The notes: a model not told the origin generated them from the sequence alone. A DNA stretch of 64,000 nucleotides from Deinococcus murrayi DSM 11303 (GCF_000482805.1 NZ_AXWT01000017.1:51001-115000), one strand, 5' to 3'. Counted from the stretch's first letter, positions 37,701 to 47,438 are shown. Program-made: numbers and translations.

Positions 37701-39862
37701 TCGAAACGCACCAAGTCCACCCCCTCCAGGTTGGGCAGGGTGAGCCGCCGTCCCTCGGCCAAGTCCAGGAACAGCGCGTGCCCCACCAAGTGCTGGGCGG
37801 TGCTCAGGGTGCGGTCGCGCTGGCCAAAGCGTACGTTGGGGTCGCTCGCGTAGCTCTCGAAAGGAAGTTCGAGCGCCGCGAACACCCGCCCGGCCACGTT
37901 CTCCAGCGTCAGCGGTCCCTGCGTGAGCGCCCGCGCCAGCGCCGCCCGCAGCGAGGCCACGAAGACGAAATCGTTGAAGTGCCCGGCCTGCAAGGAAGCG
38001 TCTTGGCGGTTGTCGGTAAACGACAGCACCTTGCGGGCTGTCTCGCTCAGGTCCGTCTTACGCAGCGCCTGCACGGCGGCCATGCTCAGCAGGGTGGTGG
38101 CGGTCGAGCGGCCCTCGCTGCTCAGGGTGGCGAGCTTGGTCATCCGCCCGGTGCGCCCCAGGTAGCTCACCCCGCAGGCCAGGCAAAAGCGAAACTCACC
38201 CCCCACAAAGGCGGCGCTTAGGCCGTTTGGCGCGCCCTCCTCGCCCAGGCCGTTGACGCGCACGGGCTGCGGCAGGTGCCGCTTGCGGCTGCTTTTGACC
38301 CGCAATGCGCCGTTTTTTTCTTCCAGCCAGTCTTCGGGCAAGCGCTCCAGCAGCCCCGCCTCGTCGAGCGGCCAGGGCGGGTCGCCCAGGTACAGGTAGC
38401 CGTCATCCGGACTGCGCTCTTGGCGGGCTTCGCCGTCCCGCGCCAAAAACACCGGGCGGCCCGCCGGGTCGCGCCCGCGCCGCACCACGTAATACTCCTG
38501 CCCGCAACTGCGGCAAAACTCCAGCGGGTACAGCCGCAGCGACCGCTCGCTGTTGGGGGCGTAGCGCTGCCCGCTGAGGGTGAGATGCTCCAGGCGCTCG
38601 GCGGGGGGCAGCAGGGGCGCGTACACCGTGGCGGCCTTGCTGATGAACTGGTGCAGCCGGAACGCGAACACCGGGCGTCCGGTGTGGGGGTGGCGCAGCG
38701 CGTTTCCAGCGAGCAGCCGCGCTTCAATGGCCTCCCGGCACTGCGCCGCGGGCAGCCCGGTCTGTTCCGCGAGCTGCGCGGCCAGCCCCCCCGCTCCGGC
38801 TACCGCCTGCGGGGGCTGCCGGTCGTAGCGCGAGGCCGCGGCGTCCCAGCGCAGGCCCACCGCATTTTCCAGCCACACCACCAGCGGGTCTTGCACCAAG
38901 GCCTCAAAGCTGCCGGGCACCGCCCCCCCCACCGCGGCCCGCAGCGCGTCGGGGCTGAGGGTGCCCACGGTGACCCGCTGGAGCGTCTCGCCGACCACCT
39001 GCTCCGGGGCGATGGGCACCCCGAACAGCCGCGAGGCGACCCCAGCCACCGCCGCTTGGCGCTCGGCGTACACCGGGCTGGAGGACATCGTGGCGCTCGT
39101 GCCCACGCAGATGGCGTCGTGCGCGCCAAGACGGTCGCGCAAGCGCCGAATCAAGAGCGCCACGTCGGCCCCCTGCCGCCCCCGGTAGGTGTGCAGTTCG
39201 TCGAACACGATGAAGCGCAGGCCCTGCGCGGCCCGCACGAGCGCCGCCTCATCTTGCCGGGTGAGAATGAGTTCGAGCATCATGTAGTTCGTCAGCAGGA
39301 TGTCCGGCGGGCGGGCGATGACCGCGTCCTTTTCTTCCCGCGATTCCTGCCCGGTGTAGCGGCCAAAGGTGACCGAGCTGTCTCCCAGAAACTTGCGCAG
39401 TTCTTCGAGCTGGCTGTTGGCCAGGGCGTTCATGGGGTACACCACGATGGCCTGCACGCCCTGGCCGCTGCCCCGGCGCAGCACATGGTCCACGATGGGC
39501 AGGATGTAGGTCAGCGATTTGCCGGAGCCGGTGCCGGTGGTGACCACGTACGAGCGGCCCGCGCGGGCCAGCAGCACAGCGTCCCTCTGGTGGGCGTGCA
39601 GGTTGAGCGGCGCGCGCACCTCTCCGGTAACGAACAGCTCGGCGCAGGCAGGGTGCAGCGTGCCCTCGCGCACCAGGTCGGCCACGCTGCCGCCCGGCGA
39701 AAAGTTGGGGTTGAGCTGCACCAAGGGGTCAGGCCAAAACGCCCCGCTTTGCAGCTGCGCGTTGACAAAGGCGCGAATGTCGCGGTCGCGGATGTGCACG
39801 AACGAGGTGACGTACTCGGCGTAGCGCGAGACGATTTCCGAACGAAGCTGGAAGATGTTCAT
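34760..39862 (-). CDS. DEAD/DEAH helicase-DUF1998-nuclease fusion (DrmA/DrmB-like)
   Basis: 1700 residues. N-terminal helicase: SYVVTTGTGSGKSLTYILP (motif I), FIVFDELHTYRGRQGADVA (motif II region), GTSATMSSS (III) and QRSGRAGRSGQPALVMTY (VI). CxxC pairs (CRSCGQ, CLACGVS, CEECG...CEQCG) suggest zinc sites. DUF1998/MZB signature near 1540-1570 (RCVAACYDCLMTYGNQ). The last 100 residues look like a Vsr/DUF559-type endonuclease (RPDFAYAEQMALVFIDGPHH, then VREDLELAGYTVITF). DISARM normally splits helicase and DUF1998 into DrmA and DrmB and adds a PLD protein; here one chain holds both plus a different nuclease. Start coupled to a mini-ORF. Confidence 0.85.
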   Translation of the reverse strand: MNIFQLRSEIVSRYAEYVTSFVHIRDRDIRAFVNAQLQSGAFWPDPLVQLNPNFSPGGSVADLVREGTLHPACAELFVTGEVRAPLNLHAHQRDAVLLARAGRSYVVTTGTGSGKSLTYILPIVDHVLRRGSGQGVQAIVVYPMNALANSQLEELRKFLGDSSVTFGRYTGQESREEKDAVIARPPDILLTNYMMLELILTRQDEAALVRAAQGLRFIVFDELHTYRGRQGADVALLIRRLRDRLGAHDAICVGTSATMSSSPVYAERQAAVAGVASRLFGVPIAPEQVVGETLQRVTVGTLSPDALRAAVGGAVPGSFEALVQDPLVVWLENAVGLRWDAAASRYDRQPPQAVAGAGGLAAQLAEQTGLPAAQCREAIEARLLAGNALRHPHTGRPVFAFRLHQFISKAATVYAPLLPPAERLEHLTLSGQRYAPNSERSLRLYPLEFCRSCGQEYYVVRRGRDPAGRPVFLARDGEARQERSPDDGYLYLGDPPWPLDEAGLLERLPEDWLEEKNGALRVKSSRKRHLPQPVRVNGLGEEGAPNGLSAAFVGGEFRFCLACGVSYLGRTGRMTKLATLSSEGRSTATTLLSMAAVQALRKTDLSETARKVLSFTDNRQDASLQAGHFNDFVFVASLRAALARALTQGPLTLENVAGRVFAALELPFESYASDPNVRFGQRDRTLSTAQHLVGHALFLDLAEGRRLTLPNLEGVDLVRFEYPYLREVCEAEDLWAQAHPALSQPRPGVVEARERAARALLDWMRRNLAIKAPYLDADFMTAVALNRGLIREDSPLYLPEEETQTLSGLARRVTVGPAPRAGRRDPTHLPLSAQGALGRLLARADTLGWSGPLPRDAVNTLLGDLIAALSEFVEEVAPGAYQLKGTAFTWHAGPGTAAAVDALRVLRLPGADAPRVNPFFRSLYRQPAAEFWTLRGAEHTAQIGAEERERREEAFRAGTLPALFCSPTMELGVDISDLNVVHLRNVPPTPANYAQRSGRAGRSGQPALVMTYASAGNNHDQYFFRRPHLMVSGSVSTPRIELGNEALLRAHVHAIWLAETGQKLPASVAELLDMHGEQPTLALLPDFQRPFGDAGVARRTLERAARLLAGLGADLTEKGWYSEDWLAHTVRQAPREFDRACDRWRDLYRSALSQLNLNNAILADAGKRHLQEQARRLHAEANTQLGLLRNPDGERSDFYTYRYLASEGFLPGYNFARLPLSAYIPARRGPRGQDSYLSRPRFLALSEFGPNAIVYHNGAKYEAHKVIVPARGETSELPTVSAQRCEECGYLHHGAQSAGRDVCEQCGAALAPPRPDLFRMTSVATRRRERIGSDEEERRRIGFEVKSGLRFATRGGRTDRVQAAAVGEEGTLLRLTYGDGATLWRINYGWKNRENKQELGFLFDPESAKWLSRAAYQQKLEAAGGREVPVQRVIPYVEDTRNVLLVAPSGPLDAASLATLMSALKNAVQLVYQLEDSELAAELLPSSDAPRHILLYEAAEGGAGVLSDLVFRPGALGEVARAALGLLHFDPATGDDLEHAPHARERCVAACYDCLMTYGNQSLHEQLDRFAVRELLLALRGARVQQEGVGGAQLEALLAACGSELEREWLRCLHEGGRRLPSHAQVLVPDYPARPDFAYAEQMALVFIDGPHHQQPGQAARDVRVREDLELAGYTVITFTHDRSTWPAVFARYAFVFGEG

Positions 39863-39900
39863 AGAACGAGACACGGGAGAGCAGCGAACCACCTGGTCAT
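39859..39900 (-). CDS. Leader mini-ORF coupled to the DISARM-like operon
   Basis: 13 codons, MTRWFAALPCLVL, begin 10 nt after a TATCCT -10 (39911-39916). The TGA overlaps the ATG of the helicase-nuclease gene (ATGA at 39859-39862). The main gene has no recognisable ribosome-binding site, so re-initiation after the mini-ORF is a reasonable way for it to be translated. This could limit expression of a toxic defence system. Inference from layout. Confidence 0.45.
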   Translation of the reverse strand: MTRWFAALPCLVL

Positions 39901-39910
39901 GACTGCTGGC

Positions 39911-39916
39911 AGGATA
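39911..39916 (-). promoter_or_regulatory. -10 element of the DISARM-like operon
   Basis: TATCCT on the minus strand, 10 nt before the mini-ORF start. No convincing -35 is visible at 17 nt, so the promoter may be weak or need an activator. Confidence 0.5.
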
Positions 39917-39996
39917 GGCGACCGCCTGCCCCAACGCCGCCCCAGGTGAGCCAGGCACCGTCTGCGCCCAGCATCCTCCTCCAGCCTTGGGACAAA

Positions 39997-40019
39997 TAAA
40001 AACCCCCGCCTGAGCGGGG
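39997..40019 (-). terminator. Intrinsic terminator after the tRNA genes
   Basis: On the minus strand CCCCGC-TCAG-GCGGGG is followed by GTTTTTATTT. It ends the tRNA-Cys/tRNA-Val transcript and separates it from the defence island. Confidence 0.9.
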
Positions 40020-40026
40020 ATTCTTT

Positions 40027-40102
<76 letters not shown>

Positions 40103-40127
40103 GATGCAGCCAAGACTGCAGGGTAAC

Positions 40128-40202
<75 letters not shown>

Positions 40203-40243
40203 TTGAGGCGGGGCTGGAGGGCATTCCTCTCCCAGCGCAAGGA

Positions 40244-40272
40244 ATGTTAGCACGGCCCCCCAGGGCTGTAAA
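40244..40272 (-). promoter_or_regulatory. Promoter of the tRNA-Cys/tRNA-Val unit
   Basis: Minus strand: TTTACA (40267-40272), a 17-nt spacer, TAACAT (40244-40249), about 42 nt upstream of the mature tRNA-Cys 5' end. Confidence 0.8.
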
Positions 40273-40315
40273 GCGCGGGGCGAGGAGCGGGCGCGCGGGG
40301 TACAGTGGGGGCACC

Positions 40316-41179
40316 ATGCCCAAACTGTGGCTTGCCAGCCTGCTCGCGGCACTGCTCGTCGGCTGTGCGCCGGAGCCTCCGCCCACCAATCCGTATGTGC
40401 AGGGACGAACCCTCAACATCGCCCACCAGGGCGGCGAACTCCTGCGGCCCAGCAACACCATGCTTGCCTATCGCCACGCCGCCGCGGTGGGCGTGGATAT
40501 GCTGGAAATGGATTTGCACGCCACCCAGGACGGTGCGCTCGTGCTCTCGCACGACGCAACGCTCGACCGCCTGACGGACACGCAGGGCCGCATCGCCGAC
40601 CTCACGCTGGCGGAGGTGCGGGCCGCCGACGCGGGGTACGCCTTTTCGCCTGACGGGGGCCAGACCTTTCCCTACCGGGGACAGGGGGTGCAGGTCGCGC
40701 TCCTCTCGGAGGTGCTGAACGAGTTTCCGAAACTGCCGCTGGTCATCGAGCTGAAGCAGGAGTCGCCCAGCATCGCCGTGCCCTTTTGCCGGGCGCTGCG
40801 CGAGGCAGGAGCCACCGAGCGGGTCATCGCCGCGAGCTTCAGCGACCGCGCCCTGAACGAGTTCCGCGCCGCCTGCCCCGAAGTCATGACGAGCATGACC
40901 GAGCGCGAGCTGCGGCCCCTGGTCCTCCTGAGCAAGGTGGGCCTCTCTGGCCTCGCCCCGCCGCCGGGCCGGGTCGCGCAGGTGCCCGTGCGGGCGGGGA
41001 ACATCACCGTGGTCACCCCCGCCTTCGTCCGCGCCATGCACCGCCGGGGGGTGGCCGTGCAGGTCTGGACGGTCAATGACCCCAATGAAATGCGCCGCCT
41101 CATTCGCATGGGGGTAGACGGCATCATCACCGACCGCCCCGACTTGCTGGCGGAAATCCTGGCGGCGGAGGGGCGGTAG
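40316..41179 (+). CDS. glpQ: Glycerophosphodiester phosphodiesterase, lipoprotein form
   Basis: 287 residues. Lipobox LLVGC near residue 17, so it is anchored outside the membrane. GDPD motifs: IAHQGGELLRPSNTM (usual HRG is HQG here), MDLHATQDGALVLSHD (metal-binding E/D and general-acid His), PLVIELKQE, and the C-terminal VWTVNDPNEMRRLIRMGVDGIITDRPD. It releases glycerol-3-phosphate from phospholipid head groups. The ATG follows TACAGT (40301-40306) by 9 nt, a near-leaderless start. Unlike most relatives the first motif has Gln where Arg is usual; the effect on activity is unknown. Confidence 0.88.
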   Translation: MPKLWLASLLAALLVGCAPEPPPTNPYVQGRTLNIAHQGGELLRPSNTMLAYRHAAAVGVDMLEMDLHATQDGALVLSHDATLDRLTDTQGRIADLTLAEVRAADAGYAFSPDGGQTFPYRGQGVQVALLSEVLNEFPKLPLVIELKQESPSIAVPFCRALREAGATERVIAASFSDRALNEFRAACPEVMTSMTERELRPLVLLSKVGLSGLAPPPGRVAQVPVRAGNITVVTPAFVRAMHRRGVAVQVWTVNDPNEMRRLIRMGVDGIITDRPDLLAEILAAEGR

Positions 41180-41185
41180 GAGCCG

Positions 41186-41285
41186 CCAGAGACCAGCTTC
41201 CAGCGACCAGCGGCCAGCCGCCAGCCCCGGTGGCAAAAGCTCTTGCTCTTAAGGCTGGCAGCTGGCGGCTGGAAGCTGGAAGCTG
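41186..41285. repeat. Inverted array of 7-nt words between glpQ and thrS
   Basis: Left arm: heptamers CCAGCNN repeated from 41193 to 41227 (TT, GA, GG, CG, CC), preceded by a degenerate copy at 41186. Right arm: the reverse-complement heptamers GCTGGNN from 41254 to 41281 (CA, CG, AA, AA) plus GCTG. The two arms can pair over about 30 bp around a 26-nt loop. It lies between convergent genes and may terminate or stabilise both transcripts. The design parallels the octamer array in ftsEX. Confidence 0.7.
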
Positions 41286-41286
41286 C

Positions 41287-43236
<1,950 letters not shown>

Positions 43237-43305
43237 AGGAACTCCTTGAGGGAAACCTGTCAACAGGCAAGAGAAGACCCGGTCTGGCCGCGCAATCCAG
43301 CAAAA

Positions 43306-43336
43306 CGCCTGAGAGCCGCAGGGGGGCTTTCAGGCG
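43306..43336 (-). promoter_or_regulatory. Attenuator-like terminator in the thrS leader
   Basis: On the minus strand CGCCTGAAAGCC and GGCTCTCAGGCG form a 12-bp stem with one mismatch and a 7-nt loop, followed by TTTT. It lies between the promoter and the thrS start, about 70 nt before the ATG, so read-through is needed for expression. I see no intact T-box consensus, so the sensing mechanism is open. Confidence 0.7.
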
Positions 43337-43428
43337 CAGGGAGTTCGCGTGACCTGGCCGGGAATCGGCGGTTGCCGGGACGCTCCTGCTCCTATCACCA
43401 GACCGGAGTGATGGGCGAGGAGACTCAT
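43330..43428 (-). CDS. Leader peptide ORF of thrS
   Basis: 32 codons beginning MSLLAHHSGL and ending QVTRTPCA. The ATG is 7 nt after the TATCCT -10, so it should be translated from a leaderless mRNA. The stop codon lies in the 5' arm of the attenuator hairpin, and two Thr codons fall in the last seven sense codons, just upstream of it. That geometry fits ribosome-dependent control. Only the layout is observed. Confidence 0.5.
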   Translation of the reverse strand: MSLLAHHSGLVIGAGASRQPPIPGQVTRTPCA

Positions 43429-43435
43429 GGAGGGC

Positions 43436-43464
43436 AGGATAGCGGGCGGGCGGGGGCGCGGCAA
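43436..43464 (-). promoter_or_regulatory. Promoter of the thrS leader
   Basis: Minus strand: TTGCCG (43459-43464), 17-nt spacer, TATCCT (43436-43441). Confidence 0.8.
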
Positions 43465-43481
43465 GCCGGAAGCGCGCACGC

Positions 43482-43877
43482 TCAGGCCAGGGCGGCGTTT
43501 GCCTCCTGCCCCTTGGGGTTTGGCCCCCAGCGGTTCGCGCCGGGTTGCGAGTCCAGAAGCTGGAAGTACAGGAGCACGACGGCTCCCGCCAAAGGAACCA
43601 ACAGGGCCAGGAGCCACCATCCGCTGCGGCCCGTGTCGTGGAGGCGGCGAACGGAAACCGCCAAGCCCGGAACCAGAACCGCCAGCCCGTAGAGGCCGCT
43701 GAGCACCCCGACCCGCGCCGCTCCCTCACCCACCTCCAGACCAAAGGCCATCTCTAGCCCCGTCAAAACGATGCTGATGAGGGTGCTGACCAAGGTGAAC
43801 ATCCAGTACTCGCGCCGTCGCGCTCGGCCCCGGAAGTCAGCGTAGTGGTCACGGATGACCTTCCAGAACTCGTTCAT
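43482..43877 (-). CDS. DUF805 family membrane protein
   Basis: 131 residues. WKVIRDHYADFRGRARRREYWMF and the later SVRRLHDTGRSGWWLL are the two hallmark stretches of DUF805 (YhaH-like) proteins, separated by hydrophobic helices; about four membrane segments in total. Function unknown. The ATG at 43877 has GAGGAGGGG just upstream; an in-frame TTG at 43895 is not preferred. Confidence 0.85.
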   Translation of the reverse strand: MNEFWKVIRDHYADFRGRARRREYWMFTLVSTLISIVLTGLEMAFGLEVGEGAARVGVLSGLYGLAVLVPGLAVSVRRLHDTGRSGWWLLALLVPLAGAVVLLYFQLLDSQPGANRWGPNPKGQEANAALA

Positions 43878-43986
43878 TGCCCCTCCTCGCCCCAAAAGCA
43901 GCCTCTGGGATATCCAGCGAGGAGCATACGCCCCCGCGGGGGAATGGGGAGGCGCACCTACAGAGCGGAGCCGCTCCGCCTGCGGG

Positions 43987-44232
<246 letters not shown>

Positions 44233-44303
44233 TCTCGTAACTTACCCTGCCGGGGCGGGCCAGAAGGTGGAAGAATGCACGCCCCAGCTCCAGCGCCAGC
44301 GCT

Positions 44304-44528
44304 TCAGCGGAACAGGCGCAGCAGGAGGCTCAGCAGGACGCTGACCACGAGCATGCTGACCCAGGGCACAAAGATGAACGTGCCCCCGCTCTGGGAACGG
44401 ATATCGCCGGGCAGCCGCCCAAACCACCCGAAGAGGGTTCGCAGCGTGCCCGGACTGTAGGCGAGCAGCAGCCCCAGCAAGATGGCCACCACCCCGGCCA
44501 GAATCAGAACTTTGGCAAGTGTCGGCAT
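44304..44528 (-). CDS. DUF2905 family small membrane protein
   Basis: 74 residues. Two membrane helices (VLILAGVVAILLGLLLAY and FIFVPWVSMLVVSVLLSLLL) flank FGWFGRLPGDIRSQSGG, the signature of DUF2905. Function unknown. It lies 94 bp downstream of infC. That gap holds an AGCGGCCC/GGGCCGCT pair that could form a hairpin but has no T-run. Confidence 0.85.
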   Translation of the reverse strand: MPTLAKVLILAGVVAILLGLLLAYSPGTLRTLFGWFGRLPGDIRSQSGGTFIFVPWVSMLVVSVLLSLLLRLFR

Positions 44529-44622
44529 GGGCTGAAGAACCGGGTGAGGTCCGGAAGCGGCCCGCGCGCCCCACGCGGTGACGTGAAGGCGGGGGCCGCT
44601 CCAGAAAGCGGAAGAGGAAGCC

Positions 44623-45207
44623 TTAGGCGGTCGGGGCGGAGGCTTCGCTTGCGGGGGGCGCGTCCTCGGTGCGAGCGGCGCTGGCCTTGGCGCGGGGGGC
44701 AGCCTTGGGGGCCATAATCATGTTCATGTCCATGCCCATCATGGACGGGGTGCCTTCCGGCGTGCCCACATCGGCCAGGGTATCGGCGACGCGGTGCAGG
44801 ATGCGCTCGCCGAGTTCGGGGTGGGTGCGCTCGCGGCCACGGAACATGATGGTGACCTTGACCTTGTGGCCGTCTTCGAGGAAGCGGCGAACGTGTCCGG
44901 TTTTGGTCTTGAAGTCGTGGTCGTCGATTTTGACCCGGAACTTGATGGCCTTGACTTCCTGGGCGCGGGCACGCTTGCGGTTTTCTTTTTCGTTTTGCTG
45001 CTGCTCGTAGCGGAAGCGGCCATAGTCGAGCAGGCGGCAAACGGGTGGGACGGCCTGCGGGCTGACCATGACGAGGTCGAGGCCCTTGTCACGCGCCATC
45101 GCCAGCGCGTCACGCGTGTCGATGATGCCCACTTGCTCGCCCTCGGCTCCAATCAGACGAATCTGACGGACGCGAATCTGCTCGTTGACCTTGTGTTCTT
45201 TCGCTAT
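44623..45207 (-). CDS. infC: Translation initiation factor IF-3, apparent AUA start
   Basis: 194 residues from the chosen start. AKEHKVNEQIRVRQIRLIG begins the N-domain; RLLDYGRFRYEQQQNEKENRKR is the linker; the C-domain has KIDDHDFKTKTGH. The tail of about 30 residues is rich in Ala and Met. No ATG, GTG or TTG lies at a usable distance. A full anti-anti-SD match GGAGGTGATT (45211-45220) puts ATA at 45207 eight nt after GGAGG, whereas ATT at 45213 and GTG at 45216 overlap the ribosome-binding site. Non-canonical infC starts let IF-3 repress its own synthesis. Family certain, start inferred. Confidence 0.93.
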   Translation of the reverse strand: MAKEHKVNEQIRVRQIRLIGAEGEQVGIIDTRDALAMARDKGLDLVMVSPQAVPPVCRLLDYGRFRYEQQQNEKENRKRARAQEVKAIKFRVKIDDHDFKTKTGHVRRFLEDGHKVKVTIMFRGRERTHPELGERILHRVADTLADVGTPEGTPSMMGMDMNMIMAPKAAPRAKASAARTEDAPPASEASAPTA

Positions 45208-45279
45208 TGCAATCACCTCCGCACGTTTCCCGCACGCTGGCGGGCAAACGGCTGTGTCCACCTCGTCGGCGTGACGAAA

Positions 45280-45286
45280 TAGTCTA
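45280..45286. promoter_or_regulatory. Overlapping divergent -10 elements for infC and the GH133 gene
   Basis: TAGTCTA reads TAGTCT on the + strand (45280-45285) and TAGACT on the - strand (45281-45286). Each is a -10 in the right place for the gene on its side, with leaders of roughly 8-15 nt for the glucosidase and 65 nt for infC. -35 elements are not obvious. Confidence 0.6.
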
Positions 45287-45300
45287 CCACGCGCCCCCCC

Positions 45301-47340
45301 GTGCCCGGCATGCTGAGCGCCATGACCGCTCCCACTCCTACCCCCACTCCTGCTCCTGCTCCTGCTCCCGCTTCGCTCCGCACCTACGGTCCGCTGCAAG
45401 CCCGCGACCCTGACCTTGAAGGACTGCTCACCGACGGGCTGGGCGGCTTTGCCCTGAGCAGCCTTGCTGGAGTGCCCACCCGCTGTTATTCGGGCCTGGC
45501 GGTGAGCCATCAGCCCCCAGTGGGCCGCTGGCAGCATCTCGTCTCACCGCTGGAACGGCTGGAGACGGGCCGGGGCGAGGTGACCCTGCACGCGCTGGAG
45601 CTGGCCCCGAACGTCTTCGAGGGAGACGGCCTGACCTGGCTTGCCGGGGTCACGTTGCGCGACCTGCTGCCCGAACGCGAGCAGTTCGTGGGAGGCGTGC
45701 GGGTGCGGCGGCGCAGCTTCATGCCCCGGCATTCGGGGGGGGTCGCCTTTTTGTACGAGGTCGAAGCGCGGGAGGCCGTCACGCTCACCCTGGGCGGCTT
45801 TTTTGCCGACCGGGACATGCACCACATGCACGCGCAGGCACCGGAGCTGACCTTCGCGCTAGAGGGCACGCGTGCTCTCGTGCGCGGCACGCGGGAAACA
45901 TGGGTGAGGCTGCACGCCCCCGCTGCGGCGGTGGAGACGCTGACGCCCCGGCCCTTCACCCAGCGCGTCTACTTCCGGCATGACGCGGCGCGGGGCGAGC
46001 CGGAGACTGAGCGGGCCTTGGGGGCAGCGCTGTGGCGGGTGACGCTGCCGCCGGGCGGGGGCCGGGTTGCGCTGGTCGTGGGGGGGCTGGCAGGCGAGCT
46101 GCCAGACCCCTGGGTCGCCTACGACGCCGAAGCCACCCGGCGACGGGCACTTGTAGAGCGGGCGTGGGAGGCGACCGGGCTGCCCGGCGACGACCTCATC
46201 GCGACCCTCGCCGTGGCCGCCGACGCCTACCTCGTGCGGCGGGGAGAAGCGGGCCTCAGCGTCATCGCGGGCTACCCCTGGTTCGCGGACTGGGGGCGCG
46301 ACACCATGATTGCCCTGAGCGGGCTGACCCTGACAACCGGGCGCTTTGGGGAAGCCCGCGCCCTGCTGGAGACGTTCCTGGGCACCCTGCGCCGGGGCCT
46401 CACGCCCAACAACTTCCTGGAGGACGGCAGCGGGGCCGGCTACAACACGGTGGACGGGGCGCTGTGGCTGGCGGTCGCCCTGGAGCGGTATGTGGGGACG
46501 ACCCATGACCTCGCCTTTGCACGGGCGGCGCTGCCCCGCTTGCGCGAACTGCTGGAGTGGCACGTGCGCGGCACCGACCACGGCATCCGGGTCGACCCCG
46601 CGAGCGGCCTGCTGCTCGCCGGAGAGCCGGGGGTGCAGCTCACCTGGATGGACGTCAAGATTGCCGACTGGGTGGTCACCCCCCGCCACGGCCACCCGAT
46701 CGAGATTCAGGGGCTGTGGCTCGCGGCGCTGGGGGCCGAAGGGCGGCTCTCACGCCTGTTGGGAGAAGCGCCCCAGTACGGTCCCCTCCGCGCTCAAGCG
46801 CAGGCCAGCTTCGCGGGGTTCCTGACCGGCGACTTTCCCGCCGACACCCTCGTGCCGGGACAGGAAGCCGACCGCAGCCTCCGCCCCAATGCCCTCCTCG
46901 CGCTGGCGCTGCCCGACACGCCCGCTACTCCGGCGCAGGTGGAAGCGGCGCTGCGGCGGGCCGAGGCCGAGCTGCTGACCCCGCTGGGGCTGCACACCCT
47001 CAGCCCCCTCGACCCGCGCTTCCGGGGCAACTACGGCGGTGACCAGCTCGTGCGCGACGCGGCCTACCACCAGGGCACCGTCTGGCCGTGGCCACTGGGG
47101 GCTTACATCGACCTGCTGCTCTCGCGGGGGGAGGTGGCCCGCGCCCGCGCCGCCCTGCGGGGGCTGACCGGGCACCTGGGGGAAGCGGGGGTGGGCCACG
47201 TCAGCGAGGTCTTCGCGGGGGGCAGCCTGCGGCCCGGCGGCTGCCCCTTTCAGGCCTGGAGCGTGGCCGAGTTGCTGCGGGCACACGTGGCCGTCGCGCG
47301 GGCGGAGCGGGGGGCGCGGGGGCTGCCCCTAAGCCCCTAA
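45301..47340 (+). CDS. Amylo-alpha-1,6-glucosidase (glycogen debranching enzyme, GH133)
   Basis: 679 residues. An N-terminal GDE domain begins at GLLTDGLGGFALSSLAGVPTRCYSGL (about 38-63). The C-terminal alpha/alpha barrel has YPWFADWGRDTMIALSG (about 322, catalytic Asp region), NNFLEDGSGAGYNTVDG, and HQGTVWPWPLGAYIDLLL. It hydrolyses alpha-1,6 branches of glycogen, which fits with the malEFG uptake genes. The start is uncertain: GTG 45301, ATG 45310 and ATG 45322 are all in frame. The first 25 residues are a Thr-Pro/Ala-Pro repeat encoded by CTCCTG-like tandem DNA. Confidence 0.9.
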   Translation: MPGMLSAMTAPTPTPTPAPAPAPASLRTYGPLQARDPDLEGLLTDGLGGFALSSLAGVPTRCYSGLAVSHQPPVGRWQHLVSPLERLETGRGEVTLHALELAPNVFEGDGLTWLAGVTLRDLLPEREQFVGGVRVRRRSFMPRHSGGVAFLYEVEAREAVTLTLGGFFADRDMHHMHAQAPELTFALEGTRALVRGTRETWVRLHAPAAAVETLTPRPFTQRVYFRHDAARGEPETERALGAALWRVTLPPGGGRVALVVGGLAGELPDPWVAYDAEATRRRALVERAWEATGLPGDDLIATLAVAADAYLVRRGEAGLSVIAGYPWFADWGRDTMIALSGLTLTTGRFGEARALLETFLGTLRRGLTPNNFLEDGSGAGYNTVDGALWLAVALERYVGTTHDLAFARAALPRLRELLEWHVRGTDHGIRVDPASGLLLAGEPGVQLTWMDVKIADWVVTPRHGHPIEIQGLWLAALGAEGRLSRLLGEAPQYGPLRAQAQASFAGFLTGDFPADTLVPGQEADRSLRPNALLALALPDTPATPAQVEAALRRAEAELLTPLGLHTLSPLDPRFRGNYGGDQLVRDAAYHQGTVWPWPLGAYIDLLLSRGEVARARAALRGLTGHLGEAGVGHVSEVFAGGSLRPGGCPFQAWSVAELLRAHVAVARAERGARGLPLSP

Positions 47341-47402
47341 GGACGGCGGAAAGGCCGTGTGGCGGCCCCCGGACGGGCTGGCCCCAGCACACTTATGCCC
47401 CC

Positions 47403-47431
47403 TTGACGCCCCCCCAGCGGGGGCCTACAGT
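47403..47431 (+). promoter_or_regulatory. Promoter of the Nudix/NrtR-like gene
   Basis: TTGACG (47403-47408), 17-nt spacer, TACAGT (47426-47431), then 7 nt to the ATG: a leaderless transcript. The spacer contains CCCCC-AGC-GGGGG, a possible but weak operator in GC-rich DNA. Confidence 0.78.
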
Positions 47432-47438
47432 TCGTGTC

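Noticed and set aside
43237..43440. T-box riboswitch upstream of thrS
   Set aside because: The conserved T-box/antiterminator sequence (AGGGTGG-type) is not visible. Kept only as an alternative for the attenuator finding.
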